Shown here in pieces: positions 37,788-46,636 of a stretch of 64,000 nucleotides of DNA. Positions within the stretch are counted from its first letter, which is position 1. Every line of letters starts with the position of its first letter. The DNA lies in the NCBI RefSeq assembly GCF_014195505.1, contig NZ_JACIBV010000001.1, positions 8,246,001-8,310,000 of the forward strand, given 5' to 3'. This DNA is from Nonomuraea dietziae (GTDB lineage: Bacteria; Actinomycetota; Actinomycetes; Streptosporangiales; Streptosporangiaceae). The notes beneath the pieces are model-generated. The model was not told the DNA's origin. It was given only the letters and a program-made list of their open reading frames with translations, and searched no databases. A program made the translations under genes and the position numbers.

Positions 37788-38767
37788 TAGGTCAGCCTCA
37801 CCCTGGGGTCGATGACGGCGTAGAGGGCGTCGACCACGGCGTTCATGACCACGATCGCGCCCGCGGCGACCAGGACGGTCGCCATCAGCGTGGGCAGGTC
37901 GGAGTAGGTGACGGCGCGGACCGACAGGCGGCCGATGCCCTGCAGGCCGAACGTGGTCTCCGTGATGATCGCGCCGCCGATGAGGGTGCCGAGGTCCACG
38001 CCGAAGATCGTGACGATCGGGATCAGCGTGCCGCGCAGCGCGAAGCGCAGGATGACCGTACGGGCGGGCATGCCCTTGGCGCGGGCCGTGCGGACGTAGT
38101 CCTCGCTCAGGTTCTCCACCATCGTGGAGCGCGTCATCCTGGTGTAGTTGGCGGTGAAGATGATCGCCAGCACCACCCAGGGCAGCAGCAGCCCCGTCGC
38201 CCAGCCGAGCGGGTTCTCCGTGAGCGGCACGTACGAGGGGCTGGGCAGGAGCTTGCCCTGGTAGACCAGGAAGTACAGGGCGAGGGTGCCGACGAAGTAG
38301 ATCTGCACCGACGCCCCGACGAGCGAGGCCACGCTCGCGACCTTGTCCAGCGGACGGCCCTGGCGCAGCGCGGCGAGGATGCCGGTGGCCACGCCGAAGG
38401 TCAGGAAGATCACCGCGGCGCCGATCGTGAGCGAGAGCGTCACGGGCAACCTGTCCATGATCGTCTCGAAGACCGGGGCGCGGTTGACGAAGGAGTAGCC
38501 GAGGCAGGGCGCGGGGCAGTAACCGAGGCCCGGGTAGTCGCGGCCCGCGAAGATCCCCGCCAACCACGCCACGAACTGGGCCATCACCGGCTGGTCGAGG
38601 CCGAGGTTACGCCTGACGAGGGCGAGCAGCTCGGGCGGGCAGACCTTGCCGCAGGCCAGCAGGGCGGGGTCCGACGGCAGCGCGAAGAACAGGAAGAACG
38701 TCACCGCCGAGATGGTCACCAGCGTGATCGCGGTGGCGATGGTACGGCGGACGGCGAAACGGAGCAC
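37787..38767 (-). CDS. oppB: Oligopeptide ABC transporter permease, OppB/DppB type
   Basis: This 326-residue inner-membrane permease has about six membrane segments and the EAA-like coupling loop EDYVRTARAKGMPARTV near 218-235. The extracytoplasmic loop after TM1 contains two CxxxC pairs (ACGKVCPPE near 38 and YCPAPCLGY near 84) that could form disulfides; such a loop occurs in several actinobacterial OppB proteins. GTG at 38767 is the start, 54 nt after the binding-protein gene. Confidence 0.9.
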   Translation of the reverse strand: MLRFAVRRTIATAITLVTISAVTFFLFFALPSDPALLACGKVCPPELLALVRRNLGLDQPVMAQFVAWLAGIFAGRDYPGLGYCPAPCLGYSFVNRAPVFETIMDRLPVTLSLTIGAAVIFLTFGVATGILAALRQGRPLDKVASVASLVGASVQIYFVGTLALYFLVYQGKLLPSPSYVPLTENPLGWATGLLLPWVVLAIIFTANYTRMTRSTMVENLSEDYVRTARAKGMPARTVILRFALRGTLIPIVTIFGVDLGTLIGGAIITETTFGLQGIGRLSVRAVTYSDLPTLMATVLVAAGAIVVMNAVVDALYAVIDPRVRLT

Positions 38768-38821
38768 GTGATCTCCCGCGGCGGAGGGGCCCCGGACGGC
38801 GACCGTCCGGGGCCGGGGTCG

Positions 38822-40600
38822 CTATGGCTTCACGAAGATGGTGTTGGGGGAGACGATCCACTGCTGGGGGTCGATCTCCGCCCCGCCCACCTTGGAGCCG
38901 TGCAGCATGGTCGCGATGCGGTTCTCCGCCACGACCAGCGGGGTGATGGTCTCCTGGATCTTCCTGTCGAGGCGCATCCAGGCCGCGTTCTGCTCGTCGA
39001 AGTCGGGCATCTCGGCGATCTTCTTCATCTCGGCCTTGAGCGCGGGGTCGTTCAGGTGCGAGTAGTTGGGGGCGCCGTCGGCGACAGGGCCGAAGATGAC
39101 CGGCAGGACCGTCGAGCCCGAGGCCCAGTCGGCGCCCCATCCGCCCCAGTAGAGGTCGAAGGCGTTGTCCACCAGGCCGATGGAGTCGTAGTAGGTCTTG
39201 CGGTCCATGGGCTTGGTGACGACCGTGATCCCCGCCTTCTCGAGCGCGTTCTTGATCGCGACGGTGACACGTTCCTGCACGGGCGTCTGGTTGTAGGCGT
39301 AGACGATGGTCGGCGTCGGGTCGCTCGACTCCGCCAGCAGCTGCTTGGCCTTCTCGATGTCCCCGTCGGGCTTGGCGGCCTTGCCGAACAGGTCGTAGGA
39401 CTCGTAGCCGATCGTGGTGTTCTCGTTCAGGATGGTCGTCGGCAGCGCGGCGGCCTGGGGCCCGCCCATGATCTGCTGGATCTGCCTGCCGGGCCAGGCG
39501 TGGTTGACGGCCTGGCGGATCTTGATGTCCTTCACCCTGTCGAGGTTGAAGTAGTAGTAGTTGCCGTAGGGCGAGGGGCTGATCATGCGCCTGGGCGCCA
39601 GGCTCTGGTCGCTGAGCACCTGCTGCAGCCGCTCGGGCGGGGTGAGGGCGTAGAAGGTGAACGCCTGCTGGTCGGCGACCGCGTCGGCGACGAGCCTGTC
39701 GGTGATCTGCAGCGCCTCCTGGCCGAACTCCAGCTTCCACACGTCGGGGTAGGCGCCGCGGATCGGGTCGGTGGCCGCGTCCCACTGCGGGTTGCGCTCC
39801 AGCTGGTACGACTTGTCCACCACGTGCGACTTGATGATGTACGGCCCGCTGGAGACCGGCTGCTTGTCGTACTGCTCCTTGGTGTCCTTGGCCTTGGGCA
39901 CGATGTTGTAGCCGGCCATCGCGAACGCGTAGTTGGCGTCGGCGTGCGGCGCCTTGAACCTGAAGACGACGGTCTTGTCGTCGGGGGTCTCGATGGCGTC
40001 GAGCTCCTTGCCGCCGTAGGGCCCCTCGTAGGCCGCCCTGTGGTCCTCCTGCGTCAGCCACTGCTGGATGTAGGTGGGCCCCTGGGTGATGAAGGGCGCG
40101 AACATCCGCTCGATCGTCCATTTGACGTCCGCCGAGGTGATCGGCGTGCCGTCCTGCCACTTCACCCCGTCCTTCAGGGTGAAGGTCCACGTCCTGCCGC
40201 CGTCGGAGGCCGTTCCCGCGTCGGTGGCCAGGTCGCCGACGAGCTTGTACTCGCCCTTGGCGACCCGCTTGTAGCCGGTCAGCCCGCGATGCAGGAGCAG
40301 CGCGAAGTTGGCCTCGGTGTTGACGTAGATCTGGGCGGGGTCCAGGTGGGAGAAGTCGTCCCTGTCGATCATCGTGACGGTGCCGCCCTTGACGACGCCG
40401 TCGGGCGCGATGGCTGGACCCCTGCTGTCCTCGGCGGTGCCCACCGAGATCTTCGGCGGGCTGTACGAGGCGGCGGCCGAGGGCGTCGCCTGCGGGCTCG
40501 TGCCCTGCGGGGGAGCGCCCTGGTTGGCGGGCGCGCAGGCGCCGGTGAGCGCCAGGGCCCCGGCGGCGAGTACGGCGATGACCGTGCGGACGGACGGCAT
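38822..40600 (-). CDS. oppA: Oligopeptide-binding lipoprotein (SBP family 5)
   Basis: This 592-residue solute-binding protein has a lipoprotein signal peptide ending LALTGAC, with Cys22 as the acylation site, then a Pro/Ala/Ser/Gln-rich linker. The mature part shows the family 5 features: TMIDRDDFSHLDPAQIY, TFTLKDGVKWQDGTPITSAD and the later WGGWGADWASG segment. It captures peptides or related solutes for OppBCDF. ATG at 40600 has AGGAGAG 6 nt upstream; longer frames extend into oppC without family support. Substrate class cannot be read from sequence. Confidence 0.92.
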   Translation of the reverse strand: MPSVRTVIAVLAAGALALTGACAPANQGAPPQGTSPQATPSAAASYSPPKISVGTAEDSRGPAIAPDGVVKGGTVTMIDRDDFSHLDPAQIYVNTEANFALLLHRGLTGYKRVAKGEYKLVGDLATDAGTASDGGRTWTFTLKDGVKWQDGTPITSADVKWTIERMFAPFITQGPTYIQQWLTQEDHRAAYEGPYGGKELDAIETPDDKTVVFRFKAPHADANYAFAMAGYNIVPKAKDTKEQYDKQPVSSGPYIIKSHVVDKSYQLERNPQWDAATDPIRGAYPDVWKLEFGQEALQITDRLVADAVADQQAFTFYALTPPERLQQVLSDQSLAPRRMISPSPYGNYYYFNLDRVKDIKIRQAVNHAWPGRQIQQIMGGPQAAALPTTILNENTTIGYESYDLFGKAAKPDGDIEKAKQLLAESSDPTPTIVYAYNQTPVQERVTVAIKNALEKAGITVVTKPMDRKTYYDSIGLVDNAFDLYWGGWGADWASGSTVLPVIFGPVADGAPNYSHLNDPALKAEMKKIAEMPDFDEQNAAWMRLDRKIQETITPLVVAENRIATMLHGSKVGGAEIDPQQWIVSPNTIFVKP

Positions 40601-40607
40601 GACTCTC

Positions 40608-41600
40608 CTATCGTTTGATCTTCGGGTCGAAGGCGTCCCTGACGGAGTCGCCGAGCAGGTTGAACGCGATGACGAAGACCAGCAGGGCGACACCGGGGAA
40701 GACGAGGTAGGTGATGTCGTTCTGGTAGACCTCGGTGCCGCGCAGGAACATCCGCCCCCAGTCGGGGATCGGCTCGATCATGCCGACGCCGAGGAAGGAC
40801 AGCGCCGCCTCCGCCGTCACCAGGGCGGGCAGCAGCAGCGTCGACTGGATGAGGATCGGGGTCCAGAGGTTCGGCAGCAGCTCCCTGAACACGACCCTGG
40901 CGGGGGAGGCGCCGGTCACCCTGGCGGCCTCGACGAACTCCCGCTCCCTCAGCGTCAGCACCTGGCCGCGCAGCAGCCTGGCCAGCCCCGCCCAGCCGAA
41001 GGCGCTCAGCACGATCACCAGCGTGACCGCGCGCAGCCACACGGGCGTCTGCTCGTCGGGCCTGACGAACAGGTTCTCCACCACGGGCATGAACGCGATC
41101 GTGAACAGCACCGCGGGGAAGGACAGCACGATGTCGATCACCCGGCCGATCAGCGAGTCGACCCGCCCTCCCGCGTAGCCGGCCACGATGCCGAGCACCA
41201 CGCCGAGCAGGGAGGTGAGCACCGTGGCCACGACCGCGATCAGCAGGGAGGTCCTGATGCCGTAGACGAGTTGGGTGAACACGTCGCGGCCGAGGCCGGG
41301 CTCGATGCCGAACCAGAATTGCGAGCTCACCCCTCCGTTGGCCCCCACGGGATAGCCGAAGTCGTTCAGCAGTCCCGGATTCTCCTGGCCGTAGAGCGTG
41401 TAGGGATCTTTTCCGTAGACCATGGAAATGACCGGCGCGAGAATGGCGACGAGGAAGAAGAACAGCACGATCACGGCGGCCCCGATCCCGGCCCTGTCGC
41501 GCTTGAACCGCAGCCACATGAGCTGGCCGGGTGAGCGCCCGACGGCTTCGGGCAGCGGGGTCACGGCGGTCGCGTCCAGCGTGGAGGTCGGGATCGTCAT
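40608..41600 (-). CDS. oppC: Oligopeptide ABC transporter permease, OppC/DppC type
   Basis: This 330-residue permease has an N-terminal cytoplasmic stretch, TM1 near 40-65 (AGIGAAVIVLFFFLVAILAP), about five further membrane segments and the EAA loop REFVEAARVTGASPARVVF near 205. The start at ATG 41600 has GGGAGC upstream; an open frame extends to 41729 but lacks similarity. It is the first gene of the operon oppC-A-B-D-F, whose promoter must lie in the 223-nt divergent spacer before the MpaB-like gene. Confidence 0.9.
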   Translation of the reverse strand: MTIPTSTLDATAVTPLPEAVGRSPGQLMWLRFKRDRAGIGAAVIVLFFFLVAILAPVISMVYGKDPYTLYGQENPGLLNDFGYPVGANGGVSSQFWFGIEPGLGRDVFTQLVYGIRTSLLIAVVATVLTSLLGVVLGIVAGYAGGRVDSLIGRVIDIVLSFPAVLFTIAFMPVVENLFVRPDEQTPVWLRAVTLVIVLSAFGWAGLARLLRGQVLTLREREFVEAARVTGASPARVVFRELLPNLWTPILIQSTLLLPALVTAEAALSFLGVGMIEPIPDWGRMFLRGTEVYQNDITYLVFPGVALLVFVIAFNLLGDSVRDAFDPKIKR

Positions 41601-41823
41601 GGGGGCTGCTCCCGTGTCTGTCGTGCCTTGCTCGCACGTTCGCAGCCGCGGGACCGTCAATTCAATGCGCGTTCCTTGCCGATTCTGTCGCGCGATTTCG
41701 ACGTGTTCGTCGACTGATCCGAGTGACAATCGGCGGCGTGTGGCCTGGATCGGTCACCAGATCGCGACACGAACTCCACGAATTCCGGACATGGGTCCAT
41801 GGTTGTGGGGTAATTGATTACTT

Positions 41824-42633
41824 ATGGAGGATCACGGGCTGTTCGGGCCGCACTCGGTGACCTGGCGGGTGATGGGGGAGCCCATCCTGCTGGTGGGCGG
41901 CTTCCGAGCCCTGCTCATGCAGGGCCTGCACCCCAGGGCGATGCGCGGAGTGCTGCAGAACTCCGCGCTCATGGACCCCGCCGAGGCGTGGTCGCGCTTC
42001 CAGCGCACGACCGAGTTCGTCAGGGTGCGCACCTACGGCTCGCAGGCCGAGGTGGCCCGGGCGGGAGCCAGGGTCAGGAAGATCCACGCCACGCTGACCG
42101 CGCTCGATCCCGACACCGGCGAGCGCTTCCGTCTCGACGAGCCGGAGGCGCTGCGCTGGGTGCACGTCGGCGAGGTCGACTCCTATCTGTCGGTCGCCCG
42201 CAGGGCGGGCATCGGCCTGTCGCACGCCGACGCCGACCGGTTCGTGGCCGAGTGGCGCGCGGCGGCCGAGGTCGTCGGCCTCTCGCCGTCGGAGGTGCCG
42301 GGGTCGGTGGCCGAGATGCGCGACTACATCGAGTCGGAGCGCCCTGGGCTGCGGTTCGTGCCCGAGGCCGCCCATCCGCTGCGGCTGTCGCTCAACGCGC
42401 CGCTGCCGTTCTATCTCGCGCCGGTCAAGGCCGCGCTGCCCGCGCTCACCCTGCTCGCCTTCGCGACGCTGCCCCGGTGGGCGCGCCGCCTGTACGGGCT
42501 GCCCGCCACCCCGGTGGGCGACCTGTGGGCCACGGCGTCGCTGCGCGCGCTGCACGCGGGGCTGGGGTTCGTGCCCGCCCAGGTGCGCTACGCCCCCGAC
42601 GTCCGCAGGGCGCGCCGCATCATGGCCGCCTGA
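41824..42633 (+). CDS. Oxygenase MpaB/latex-clearing-like family (DUF2236) protein
   Basis: This 269-residue protein shows the DUF2236 pattern: PILLVGGFRALLMQGLHPRAM near residue 20, a VRVRTYGSQAEVARA basic-aromatic segment near 62 and RWVHVGEVDSYL near 118, with conserved His, Arg and Asp expected to hold a b-type haem. Members include the rubber oxygenase Lcp and MpaB-type oxygenases; substrate here is unknown. ATG at 41824 has no Shine-Dalgarno sequence upstream. It directly follows an AT-rich TAATTGATTACTT stretch, so the transcript may be leaderless. It is divergent from the opp operon. Confidence 0.8.
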   Translation: MEDHGLFGPHSVTWRVMGEPILLVGGFRALLMQGLHPRAMRGVLQNSALMDPAEAWSRFQRTTEFVRVRTYGSQAEVARAGARVRKIHATLTALDPDTGERFRLDEPEALRWVHVGEVDSYLSVARRAGIGLSHADADRFVAEWRAAAEVVGLSPSEVPGSVAEMRDYIESERPGLRFVPEAAHPLRLSLNAPLPFYLAPVKAALPALTLLAFATLPRWARRLYGLPATPVGDLWATASLRALHAGLGFVPAQVRYAPDVRRARRIMAA

Positions 42634-42766
42634 TCCTCCCCCCGGTACGGCACGCACGGCAGCGCCCCTCCGCCCGGCACGTGGATCCGTCCTCCGAAGG
42701 GACGCTCCTCGGGCGATGACGGCCGGCCGCCCGAACGGCGAACCCGCTCACCTGCGAAAACTTGTC

Positions 42767-42781
42767 AACCAAGCGCTCGTT
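42767..42781. promoter_or_regulatory. Candidate TetR-type half-palindrome upstream of the FMN riboswitch
   Basis: AACCAAGCGCTCGTT is centred on the palindrome AGCGCT, with partly symmetric flanks. Similar AAGCGCTTG-centred sites are bound by TetR-family repressors in actinobacteria. It lies 70 nt before the riboswitch; no TetR gene is near. The rest of 42634-42849 has no gene. Confidence 0.25.
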
Positions 42782-42849
42782 CAAAAATTTCGCCGGGGGT
42801 GGTCGCGTCCGGCTTTTCGGGCATGGCAAACTGGTAGCGAACAGAGCTA

Positions 42850-42976
42850 GCGTGCTCCGGGGTCGGTGAAAGTCCGAACCGGCGGTGACAGTCCGCGACC
42901 CGGCCGATGCCATCGGCCGGTTGACTCGGTGAAATTCCGGGACCGACGGTGAAAGTCCGGATGGGAGGAAGCGCGC
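42850..42976 (+). ncRNA. FMN riboswitch (RFN element)
   Basis: The region contains the RFN core strings: GGTCGGTGAAAGTCCG, AACCGGCGGTGACAGTCCGC, GACTCGGTGAAATTCCGGGA, and CCGACGGTGAAAGTCCGGAT followed by GGGAGGAAG. P1 is closed by GCGTGC (42850-42855) with GCGCGC (42971-42976). A variable arm GGCCGATGCCATCGGCC lies in the middle. FMN binding represses riboflavin synthesis genes. The ribD start is 105 nt downstream. Confidence 0.96.
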
Positions 42977-43045
42977 GGGTGTCCGGTGTCCAGCCGGGCG
43001 CCTCTGTGGTGCGTGTGCCGCACCCTGTCATCCCCGGGGCCCGCC

Positions 43046-43074
43046 GTAGCTGCAAGCTACTGGCGAGTAGGAGG
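43046..43074 (+). promoter_or_regulatory. Expression platform of the FMN riboswitch over the ribD ribosome binding site
   Basis: Two hairpins compete. GTAGCT-GCA-AGCTAC (43046-43060) and CTACT-GGCG-AGTAG (43057-43070) share the bases CTAC. The second hides the start of the AGGAGG (43069-43074) that serves ribD at 43082. No T-run is present, so control of translation initiation is more likely than termination. How the aptamer selects between them is inference. Confidence 0.55.
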
Positions 43075-43081
43075 TCCGGGG

Positions 43082-44224
43082 GTGGAGGAACCCAGCCCGG
43101 CCGGTGCCGTACCGGATGGCGACGCCCTGCACATGGCGAGGGCGATCAGACTGGCCGCGCTCGGCCGGGGCACCACCAGTCCCAACCCCGTCGTCGGCTG
43201 CGTCGTCGTCGACGCGGCGGGAGCGCACGCGGGCGAGGGCTTCCACGCCTACGCGGGCGGCCCGCACGCCGAGGTCGTGGCGCTGAGCGAGGCGGGCGAG
43301 CGGGCCAGAGGCGGCACCGCCTACGTCACTCTCGAGCCCTGCGACCACACCGGCCGCACGGGGCCCTGCTCGCAGGCCCTGCTGGAGGCGGGCGTCGCGA
43401 GGGTGGTGGTGGCCGTCCTCGACCCCAATCCCGAGGCCGCGGGCGGGATGAGCAGGCTGCGCGCCCACGGCGTGCGCGTCGACAGCGGCCTGATGGCCGA
43501 GGAGGCCGAGCGCGGCAACGCCGAGTGGCTCACCTTCGTCCGGCTCGGCAGGCCGCACGTGACGTGGAAGTTCGCCGCCACCCTCGACGGCAGGTCGGCG
43601 GCGCAGGACGGCACCAGCCAGTGGATCACCTCCCCCGAGGCCAGGGCCGACGTGCACAGGCTGCGCGCCGAGTCCGACGCCGTCGTCGCGGGGATCGGCA
43701 CCGTCCTGGCCGACGACCCCCGGCTGACCGCCCGCCCGGACCCGCGGCAGTCCTTCCATCAGAGTCCCCACCCGGCCACCCCGCGCCGGGCGCCGTTGCG
43801 GGTGGTGGTCGACTCCGAGGCCAGGACCCCGCCCGGCGCCAGGGTGCTGTCGTCCGAGGCCCCCACCCTCATCGCCATCGCCGACGACGCAAAGACCGAC
43901 CTGCAGGCGCCTCTCCTGCGCCTGCCCAGAGCCCACCCGGACGGCCTCGACCTGCGCGCGCTGCTGACCGAACTCGCCCGGCGGCAGATCGTCAGCGTGT
44001 TCGTGGAAGGCGGACCGGCCCTCGCGGGTTCCTTCCTGAGGGAAGGGCTGGTCGACCGCGTGGTCGCCTACCTGGCTCCGGCGCTCCTCGGATCGGGGGC
44101 CGCCGCGCTGGGGCCGGCGGGGGTGCGGACGATCACCGACACCCACCGGCTGGTCTTCGAGGATGTAACCCCCATCGGGACGGACCTGCGGATCACCGCC
44201 CGCCCCGCGAGTGAGGAGCACTGA
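43082..44224 (+). CDS. ribD: Bifunctional diaminohydroxyphosphoribosylaminopyrimidine deaminase / reductase
   Basis: This 380-residue fusion performs two successive steps of riboflavin synthesis. The N-terminal cytidine-deaminase-like domain has zinc ligands in HAEVVAL and LEPCDHTGRTGPC. The C-terminal reductase domain starts near 160 (RPHVTWKFAATLDGRSA) and includes FVEGGPALAGSFLREGLVD. The GTG at 43082 is chosen because AGGAGG lies 7 nt upstream; a longer frame runs back into the riboswitch. Its stop overlaps the ribE start (TGATG). Confidence 0.95.
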   Translation: MEEPSPAGAVPDGDALHMARAIRLAALGRGTTSPNPVVGCVVVDAAGAHAGEGFHAYAGGPHAEVVALSEAGERARGGTAYVTLEPCDHTGRTGPCSQALLEAGVARVVVAVLDPNPEAAGGMSRLRAHGVRVDSGLMAEEAERGNAEWLTFVRLGRPHVTWKFAATLDGRSAAQDGTSQWITSPEARADVHRLRAESDAVVAGIGTVLADDPRLTARPDPRQSFHQSPHPATPRRAPLRVVVDSEARTPPGARVLSSEAPTLIAIADDAKTDLQAPLLRLPRAHPDGLDLRALLTELARRQIVSVFVEGGPALAGSFLREGLVDRVVAYLAPALLGSGAAALGPAGVRTITDTHRLVFEDVTPIGTDLRITARPASEEH

Positions 44225-44814
44225 TGTTCACCGGAATAGTGGAAGAGCTGGGCGAGATCGTCTCGGTCGAACCCCACGGCGAGGCGGCCAGGCTGGCCGT
44301 GCGCGGCAAGGTCGTCACCTCCGACGCCAAGCACGGCGACTCGATCGCCGTCAACGGCGTCTGCCTGACCGTCGTCGACGTCGAGGACGAGGTGTTCACC
44401 GTCGACGTGATGCGGGAGACCCTGAACAGGAGCTCGCTCAAGAGCGCGCAGGCGGGCGCGCGGGTCAACCTGGAGCGGGCCGTACGGGCCGACCAGCGCC
44501 TGGGCGGGCACATCGTGCAGGGCCACGTGGACGGCACGGCGGCCCTGCTCTCGCGTGAGCCCGGCGAGCTGTGGGACGACGTGCGCTTCTCCCTGCCGCG
44601 TGAGCTGAACCGCTATGTGGCGGAGAAGGGCTCGATCGCGGTCGACGGGATCAGCCTCACCGTGACCAGCGTGGACGAGGACAGTTTCGGCGTGAGCCTG
44701 ATCCCCACGACGCTCGAGCTCACCACGCTGGGCGCCAGGCGGCAGGGCGACCTGGTCAACCTCGAGGTGGACGTGATCGCGAAGTACGTGGAGAAGCTGG
44801 TGGTGACCAAGTGA
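44224..44814 (+). CDS. ribE: Riboflavin synthase alpha chain
   Basis: This 196-residue protein is two homologous lumazine-binding repeats: MFTGIVEELGEIVSVEPHGE with NGVCLTVVDVED (about 1-90), and HIVQGHVDGTAAL with DGISLTVTSVDEDSFG (about 95-190). It dismutates two 6,7-dimethyl-8-ribityllumazine to riboflavin and a pyrimidine that is recycled. It overlaps both neighbours (1 nt with ribD, 4 nt with ribM). The gene is also called ribC in some organisms. Confidence 0.96.
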   Translation: MFTGIVEELGEIVSVEPHGEAARLAVRGKVVTSDAKHGDSIAVNGVCLTVVDVEDEVFTVDVMRETLNRSSLKSAQAGARVNLERAVRADQRLGGHIVQGHVDGTAALLSREPGELWDDVRFSLPRELNRYVAEKGSIAVDGISLTVTSVDEDSFGVSLIPTTLELTTLGARRQGDLVNLEVDVIAKYVEKLVVTK

Positions 44815-45434
44815 ACGGCGACTTCACCGTCTTCGGCACGCCGGTCTTCTGGACCGACCTGATCGGCAACGTCGCGGCGCTGGCCACGGTCGTGCTGGCG
44901 ATGCGCAGGTCGATGTGGACCTGGCCGGTGCAGCTGACGGGCGCGGTACTGCTGTTCATCGCCTCGATCAACGCGCACATCACCGGCAACGCGCTCAAGC
45001 AGGTGCTCTTCGGCGCCCTGGCCGTCTACGGCTGGTACAAGTGGACGCAGGGCAGGCGCGACGACGGTGGCCTCGCCGTCAGGCCGGCGACGGGCAGGGA
45101 GCGCACCGCGCTGATCGGCGCCATGGTGGTCGGCACGGTCGTGATCGCCCTGCTGTTCACGTGGCTCAACTCCCTGGGCCTGCACATCTCGTGGGCGCCG
45201 TGGCCGGACGCCTACATCTTCGTCGGCTCGGCGGTGGCCACCTTCGCGCAGGGCAGGGCGCTGCTCGACTTCTGGTGGATCTGGGTGCTCGTCGACCTCG
45301 TGGGCGTGCCGCTGGCCTTCACCTCGGGCCTGGTGGTCTCGGGCGTCGTCTACGCCGTCTTCCTCGTGCTGGTCATCCTCGGCTTCCGCAGCTGGCTGAA
45401 GCAGTACCGCTCCACCGCGGCGGTGCCGGCATGA
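44811..45434 (+). CDS. ribM: PnuC-family riboflavin transporter
   Basis: This 207-residue membrane protein has about seven hydrophobic segments and PnuC-like motifs: WTWPVQLTGAVLLFIASINA near 37 and the LFGALAVYGWYKWTQG stretch near 66. PnuC homologues inside riboflavin operons under FMN riboswitches transport riboflavin (RibM of Streptomyces and Corynebacterium), and that is the likely role. Nicotinamide riboside transport cannot be excluded from sequence alone. GTG at 44811 overlaps ribE; its TGA overlaps the ribBA ATG. Confidence 0.82.
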   Translation: MNGDFTVFGTPVFWTDLIGNVAALATVVLAMRRSMWTWPVQLTGAVLLFIASINAHITGNALKQVLFGALAVYGWYKWTQGRRDDGGLAVRPATGRERTALIGAMVVGTVVIALLFTWLNSLGLHISWAPWPDAYIFVGSAVATFAQGRALLDFWWIWVLVDLVGVPLAFTSGLVVSGVVYAVFLVLVILGFRSWLKQYRSTAAVPA

Positions 45435-46636
45435 GCGACATCACGCTCGACTCGGTCGAACGGGCCATCCACGACATCCGCGAGGGCAGGCCCGTCGTGG
45501 TCGTCGACGACGAGAACCGCGAGAACGAGGGCGACATCATCTTCGCCGCGGCCAGGGCCACGCCCGAGCTGCTCACCTTCACCATCCGCCACACCAGCGG
45601 GGTGATCTGCGTGCCGATGGAGGGGCGCGAGCTCGACAGGCTCGGCCTGCCGCTCATGGTGTTCCAGAACAAGGAGCGCATGCGCACCGCGTACACGATC
45701 AGCGTGGACGCCCGCGACGGCGTGACCACCGGCATCTCGGCCGCCGACCGCGCCAGGACCATCCGCACGCTGGCCGACTCGGCCACCGAGCCCCAGGAGC
45801 TGGTCAGGCCGGGCCACATCTTCCCGCTGCGCTACCACGAGGGCGGGGTGCTGGCCAGGAGGGGCCACACCGAGGCCGCCGTCGACCTGGCCCGCCTGGC
45901 GGGCCTGAGCCCCGCGGGCGTGCTCGCCGAGATCGTCAACGACGACGGCACCATGGCCAGGCTGCCGGAGCTGCGGGAGTTCGCCGACAAGCACGACCTC
46001 GCGCTGATCTCCATCGAGCAGCTCGTCGACCACAGGCGGCGCACCGAGAGCATGGTCACGAGGGTCGCCGAGACCAGGCTGCCCAACATCTACGGGCTCT
46101 GGCAGGCCTACGGCTACGCCAGCGCCCTCGACGGCGGCGAGCACGTCGCGCTGGTGCTCGGCGAGCTGGGCGACGGCGAGAACGTCCTGGTGCGGGCCCA
46201 CTCCGAGTGCCTGACGGGCGACGTGTTCGGCTCGTTGCGCTGCGACTGCGGCGTGCAGCTGGAGAACGCCATGGAGGCGATCGCCGAGGAGGGCCGCGGC
46301 GTGATCGTCTACCTGCGGGGCCACGAGGGCAGGGGCATCGGCCTGCTGGCCAAGCTCAAGGCCTACAGCCTGCAGGACAACGGAAGCGACACCGTCGACG
46401 CCAACCTGGAGCTCGGCCTGCCTGTGGACGCGAGAGAGTTCTCCAACGCCGGGCAGATCCTGGCCGACCTCGGCGTGAAGTCGGTCAGACTGCTCACCAA
46501 CAACCCGGCCAAGCTGCGCGGCATGGACGGCTACGGCATCAAGGTGCTGGGCCGCGAGCCGATGCCGGTGGCGGCCAACCCGCACAACGAGGCCTACCTG
46601 AAGGCCAAGAGAGAGCGATTGGGGCACCAGCTGTGA
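45431..46636 (+). CDS. ribBA: Bifunctional 3,4-dihydroxy-2-butanone 4-phosphate synthase / GTP cyclohydrolase II
   Basis: This 401-residue fusion supplies both precursors of riboflavin. The DHBP synthase half (about 1-200) has VVVVDDENRENEGDII and the HTEAAVDLARLAG segment. The GTP cyclohydrolase II half begins near 208 and shows the zinc site HSECLTGDVFGSLRCDCG and the YLRGHEGRGIGL motif. ATG at 45431 overlaps ribM (ATGA), and the stop overlaps the ribH GTG (GTGA). The order ribD-ribE-ribM-ribBA-ribH forms one translationally coupled operon. Confidence 0.96.
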   Translation: MSDITLDSVERAIHDIREGRPVVVVDDENRENEGDIIFAAARATPELLTFTIRHTSGVICVPMEGRELDRLGLPLMVFQNKERMRTAYTISVDARDGVTTGISAADRARTIRTLADSATEPQELVRPGHIFPLRYHEGGVLARRGHTEAAVDLARLAGLSPAGVLAEIVNDDGTMARLPELREFADKHDLALISIEQLVDHRRRTESMVTRVAETRLPNIYGLWQAYGYASALDGGEHVALVLGELGDGENVLVRAHSECLTGDVFGSLRCDCGVQLENAMEAIAEEGRGVIVYLRGHEGRGIGLLAKLKAYSLQDNGSDTVDANLELGLPVDAREFSNAGQILADLGVKSVRLLTNNPAKLRGMDGYGIKVLGREPMPVAANPHNEAYLKAKRERLGHQL

